Assembly: GCA_037013685.1 (NCBI GenBank)
Contig: CM072919.1
Coordinates: 2,481,616 to 2,545,615 of the forward strand
Reading direction: 5' to 3'
Source: Acridotheres tristis
Lineage: Eukaryota; Chordata; Aves; Passeriformes; Sturnidae
DNA: 64,000 nucleotides
Below are positions 60,739 through 64,000 of the stretch, piece by piece (within the stretch, counting starts at the first letter, position 1; each line of letters opens with the position of its first letter). The position numbers and the translations under genes are program-made. A model generated the notes under the pieces. The model did no database searches. It saw only the letters and a list, made by a program, of their open reading frames with translations, and was not told the DNA's origin.

Positions 60739-63700
60739 CTGGGAGCAGGGCAGTAAAGATCACTGAGAGGTTCCTGGGGGAAAAGCCAAAGCCCTCAGCT
60801 CTACCTGAGGTGTGCAATGCTTTGGGAGCAACACAAACGGAAACAGGAAACCGCAGACCTGCCTTTAACCATCCCTATTTCCTAATGTTTGCCACTCCCA
60901 CTTACAATTTGCATGTAAAGAAAAGGCTGCTAAGCTAATCCAAAGCACAGAGCATTTACCAGCTCTCCTCCACGTTACCCAACACAGAGTAGCAACTTTT
61001 GGGTGCAGCTTGCAGGAATTCAGCCACAAGAATTATCGGTACTCGTATTTTGGCTCCCACCCCAACCTCTGCTCCTGCCCAGGCTGCAAAAGGGAGATGT
61101 ACCTGCTTGGCTCTGCAGAGAGCTCCCCTCCTGTACATGTAATCCTCAGAGTTCATGATGAACATCATCTTGTGTGTGTTGAGCTTGAAGCGGCAGTCGA
61201 CGTTGCAGGCGCTCTCCACGCCGATCAGCCGCTTCCAGGAGCTCTTGACCTCGCTGCGCAGGGCCCTCACCTGCTTGCACTGCCACTTGCGAAACTTCTT
61301 CAGGTTCCTGCAGCAAAACAAGGATGACAAAGCATGTGTCACACCTGGTGAACTGCTCCCCTCAGCTCACAGGCCTCACGGCACAAGTATGGAACTTGTA
61401 TTTGCACGTTTTGTTTTCCAGGCTCTCTCTGGGATTTTCTTCCATATCCTCTGACAAATATTTAGGGGAATGGGAACAAAGTAGACCCAGAATCCATCCT
61501 GTTCCATTCCAAACACAGTTCCATGAACAAACCTCAGTGCAGTGGTCATAAATTTCTCTCTCAGCACTCCCATGCAGCTCACTGGCCTGGAGCACTCCTC
61601 AAAGGTGAGTGCATTTCCCCAGGGCTGGCACATCACCCAAAGCCACTGGCACATGGGCAGGGAGGAGGCAGCAGCAGCTGCTGCAGGTGTGGCTCAGGGC
61701 AGGGAGCAGCTCACCTTTGCAGAAAGACCGGTTTCAGGAGGAAGCCATCGTTCTGGTTGTTGGGAGCTCCTTCCACCCCTACGTACTGCTCCATGTAGTT
61801 TGCCAGGTGCTACACAAGAGAGACCAGTTCCAGTGAGATTTCACTGCATCAGGACAAACAGCACTGCAAAGAACCTGTTTATTTCCAAGCTGTTTATTCC
61901 GAGGCTGATTTATGTTGAAACTCTTTTGCTAATGCACCATTTCTGTCCATGGTCACAACCCCCTATGTCATCTGCCCAGCTCCCAGGCAAACTTGTCCTC
62001 CTGGCAAAGCCTCACAGTTTGGAACAAGAAAGCAAGGAAAGCATTCTTAGAATCTGCTTTGTGGTACGTAGATCACTGTGGTATTACCTGGACCTCCACA
62101 GGATCTTCTGTCTGGGTTTCTTCTGTATCCAGCAGCTCAATGGTCATGATCACCTGTCCCTTCCTCTGGAGAAACATGACCTGCAATAAAGTTACAGAAA
62201 ATATTTGCCACAAGGGTTCACAATAAAAAGCTGCATATTCAGGAGTCATTTGGACAATAGAAGCTAGAAGAGAAGTAGCAGAGGTTCTCAGTGAGGCACA
62301 ATGTCCCCTCACTGTCTGTGCTCTGATTTTGGTACCTTCTCTCCATATTGCTCACTCTCTCACCTTGGAGCTTCCAAACCCACTTGTCCTAGGTGAAGTG
62401 CCACCTGGGAGATCTCCTGAAGTTTTTCAGTGATTTTGTGGAGTTCCCTGGCAGCAAGGTCTTACCTTGAAGCAGTTCTCATCTGCCATGCACCGTTCAG
62501 CCTTCCACTGGTAGCTGGTCTCCTTTGCTGCCCGGACACAGCGGGATGACAAATTCCCCCCAGCAGCTCCTCGCTTCCTCTCGTTCAGGTACAGCTCAAC
62601 CACCTTCAAGCAGATGTCATCGCTCACTAGATGGTGAAGCTTCCATTAAAAAAGGGGGAATTCAGTCAGCAAGCCTGGGCCAAGAGTTAACTCCAGTGTG
62701 TCACGAAAGGAGTGTAAAACTCAGCATAGCATCACACTCAGCTGAAGCAGCAAACTCCAGAGACTTCCCACATTTCACTCTCTCATGACTTTACAATAAA
62801 AGGAACAGAGGAGAGTGAGGGGTTGATGTGCCTTAACTAGAAAACCACAGCTGGAAGACAGATTTGAGTAAGAAGGACCTGACATTTCTTGTTTTGCCTT
62901 AGATGTATTTTGAGCATAGCAAAATTTTGAAAAGACTGGAACTCATAAAATGTTGGGAAAGGCCAGAAAGAGTAAATCCCCTAAGGTGGTGCCTGTAATG
63001 GAAGCTGAATTCTCTCACTAAATTTCTGCTGGGGTGTTTCCCTGTCAGATATCACTTTTCTCTGGATTTGCTCCGAGCTCAGTGCCCCGTTGCTCTGCAG
63101 GCACTGGGAGAAGCCTGGCTGTGTGTGAGGGGTGATGTGCAGCCCCAGCCCAGCCCAGCCCAGCCCAGTCCAGCCCAGCCCAGCCCAGCCCAGCCCAGGC
63201 CTCACCTGGCGCACGATGTTCTGCACCAGCTTGTCCATGGTGAAGCCGATGTAGGCGTGGATGGTGAACATCTCCCTCAGGGTGTCCTCGTACTGTGTGG
63301 GGTCGATGTTCCCGTCCAGCAGGCTCCTCACCATGTCCAGGAAGGCTGGGTAATATTCTTCCAGCTCCACCTCACCTGGCCAGGGGAAAGGGAATTCATT
63401 TCACACACACAATAGGCAGGGTGAAGTCAAGCAGTGCAAGAGGCAGCACAGCTCAAGAACCACAACATCCAGTGTAGAGAGTGACATTACAGACAGGCAG
63501 CTCCCTGCCAGGTGCCCTGACAGGCTGGGACAAGTGACATTACAGACAGGTAGTCCCCTGCCAGGTGCCCTGACAGGCTGGGACAGTTTCCACCTCCAGG
63601 ACTGCCCTGGGCAGTAACTATTTCTTTGTGGGGCTGTTTACATTGTAAATCAAAGTAACGGATTCCTATAGTGAGGCACCTGAGAACACCTGAGCACAGT

Positions 63701-64000
63701 GGGCTGGCAGGATGTCTCTGTGACACAGAGCCTGTGACACACTGACTGCCCTGCTGAAGGAGCTGTCCCCACAACTCACCAATACAGCAGAGGACTGCAC
63801 CTCCACACCCTTCACAGAACTGCCTGCTGGCCACAGTGACTCAGAAATGCACAACGGAGCACTGGCACCCAGGGCATTAAGAGCGAACTAAGCCCTGCCT
63901 TATTCTTACTTGGTTGTTTCAGTCTTAGCTCCATGGCTGGATCATTGGTTTTTTCTTTCCTCCCTTCACAGAGGAGCTTCTCTCTCTCTTTCTCAGTCCG
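60508..64000 (-). CDS. SIN3B: SIN3B C-terminal part (last 7 coding exons, runs off window)
   Basis: Nuclear scaffold of the SIN3/HDAC corepressor complex; it binds DNA-bound repressors through its PAH domains (upstream of this window) and HDAC1/2 through its middle part. Seven exons sum to 1,059 nt, 352 residues plus TGA, all in phase. They encode [39 protein letters not shown], the conserved Sin3 C-terminal domain ([40 protein letters not shown]) and the ending [12 protein letters not shown], which matches mammalian SIN3B. F2RL3 lies downstream in the same orientation. The 5' exons lie beyond 64000. Confidence 0.95.
61103..61307 (-). CDS. SIN3B: SIN3B penultimate coding exon
   Basis: Acceptor ttgctgcag, donor gtacat. 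It encodes [20 protein letters not shown] and [19 protein letters not shown], the core of the Sin3 C-terminal domain. Confidence 0.96.
61715..61809 (-). CDS. SIN3B: SIN3B coding exon
   Basis: Acceptor cttgtgtag, donor gtgagc. It encodes [20 protein letters not shown] and [12 protein letters not shown]. Confidence 0.95.
62088..62180 (-). CDS. SIN3B: SIN3B coding exon
   Basis: Acceptor tttattgcag, donor gtaata, 31 codons in phase 0. It encodes [20 protein letters not shown] and EDPVEVQ. Confidence 0.96.
62466..62639 (-). CDS. SIN3B: SIN3B coding exon
   Basis: Acceptor aatggaag, chosen over the in-exon ctag because it adds LHHLV, present in mammalian SIN3B and keeping phase 0. Donor gtaag. It encodes [20 protein letters not shown] and ends MADENCFK. 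Confidence 0.93.
63141..63198. repeat. (CCCAG)n array next to SIN3B donor
   Basis: About 11 pentamers; on the SIN3B sense strand it reads (GGGCT)n beginning 8 bp after the splice donor. Confidence 0.95.
63206..63375 (-). CDS. SIN3B: SIN3B coding exon
   Basis: Acceptor ctggccag, donor gtgagg. It encodes [39 protein letters not shown] and KLVQNIVRQ. Confidence 0.95.
63480..63585. repeat. 53-bp tandem duplication
   Basis: Two near-identical copies of gtgacattacagacaggcag + ctccctgccaggtgccctgacaggctgggac in a SIN3B intron. Confidence 0.93.
63910..64000 (-). CDS. SIN3B: SIN3B coding exon (partial, cut by window edge)
   Basis: Donor CAACCAA|gtaaga. The frame reads [19 protein letters not shown] and AMELRLKQP; the split AGT codon joins SEVELEEYY in phase. 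The highly charged segment precedes the conserved C-terminal domain. The 5' boundary is outside the window. Confidence 0.85.

Noticed and set aside
62627..62630. In-exon ctag as SIN3B acceptor
   Set aside because: Using it would break the frame and drop LHHLV; the aatggaag acceptor at 62640 keeps phase 0 and the conserved residues.

Overview
The window is vertebrate nuclear DNA, almost certainly from a bird. The genes are split into short exons with consensus GT..AG junctions, the interspersed repeats I recognise are all CR1-type LINE 3' ends, and G+C-rich minisatellites are abundant. The order CPAMD8 - F2RL3 - SIN3B matches the conserved vertebrate block on human 19p13.11. The species cannot be fixed from the sequence.

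769-46412 (+ strand): 36 coding exons of CPAMD8, a large secreted alpha-2-macroglobulin/complement C3 family protein. The 5' exons lie outside the window. All 36 exons join in phase into 1,683 codons plus a stop with no frameshift or premature stop, so the gene looks intact. In order they encode macroglobulin domains, a bait-like region with polybasic sites, a module resembling the farnesoic-acid O-methyltransferase (FAMeT) domain, a thioester domain with an intact GCGEQ motif, the receptor-binding domain, a Kazal domain and a short acidic tail.

51698-53957 (- strand): F2RL3 (protease-activated receptor 4), two coding exons, 381 residues, convergent with CPAMD8. 60508-64000 (- strand): the last seven coding exons of SIN3B, a transcriptional corepressor scaffold, with a 3'UTR of about 2.3 kb down to about 58230. 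The three genes share no pathway; they are linked by conserved synteny.

The most unusual feature is the non-coding part. At least four CPAMD8 introns and one SIN3B intron carry a tandem repeat that starts within about 12 bp of the 5' splice site: an 11-bp array at 7670, an array at 25.25 kb that copies the exon end plus splice donor about 14 times, a (GGGAT)n array at 32249, a 175-bp array at 39.5 kb, and a GGGCT array in SIN3B at 63.2 kb. Other arrays lie at 12.6, 34.4, 36.2, 45.3-46.2 and 53.0-53.5 kb, and an inverted repeat of about 300 bp arms lies at 34.75/35.8 kb. I found no RNA gene, CRISPR array or recognisable virus-derived gene.
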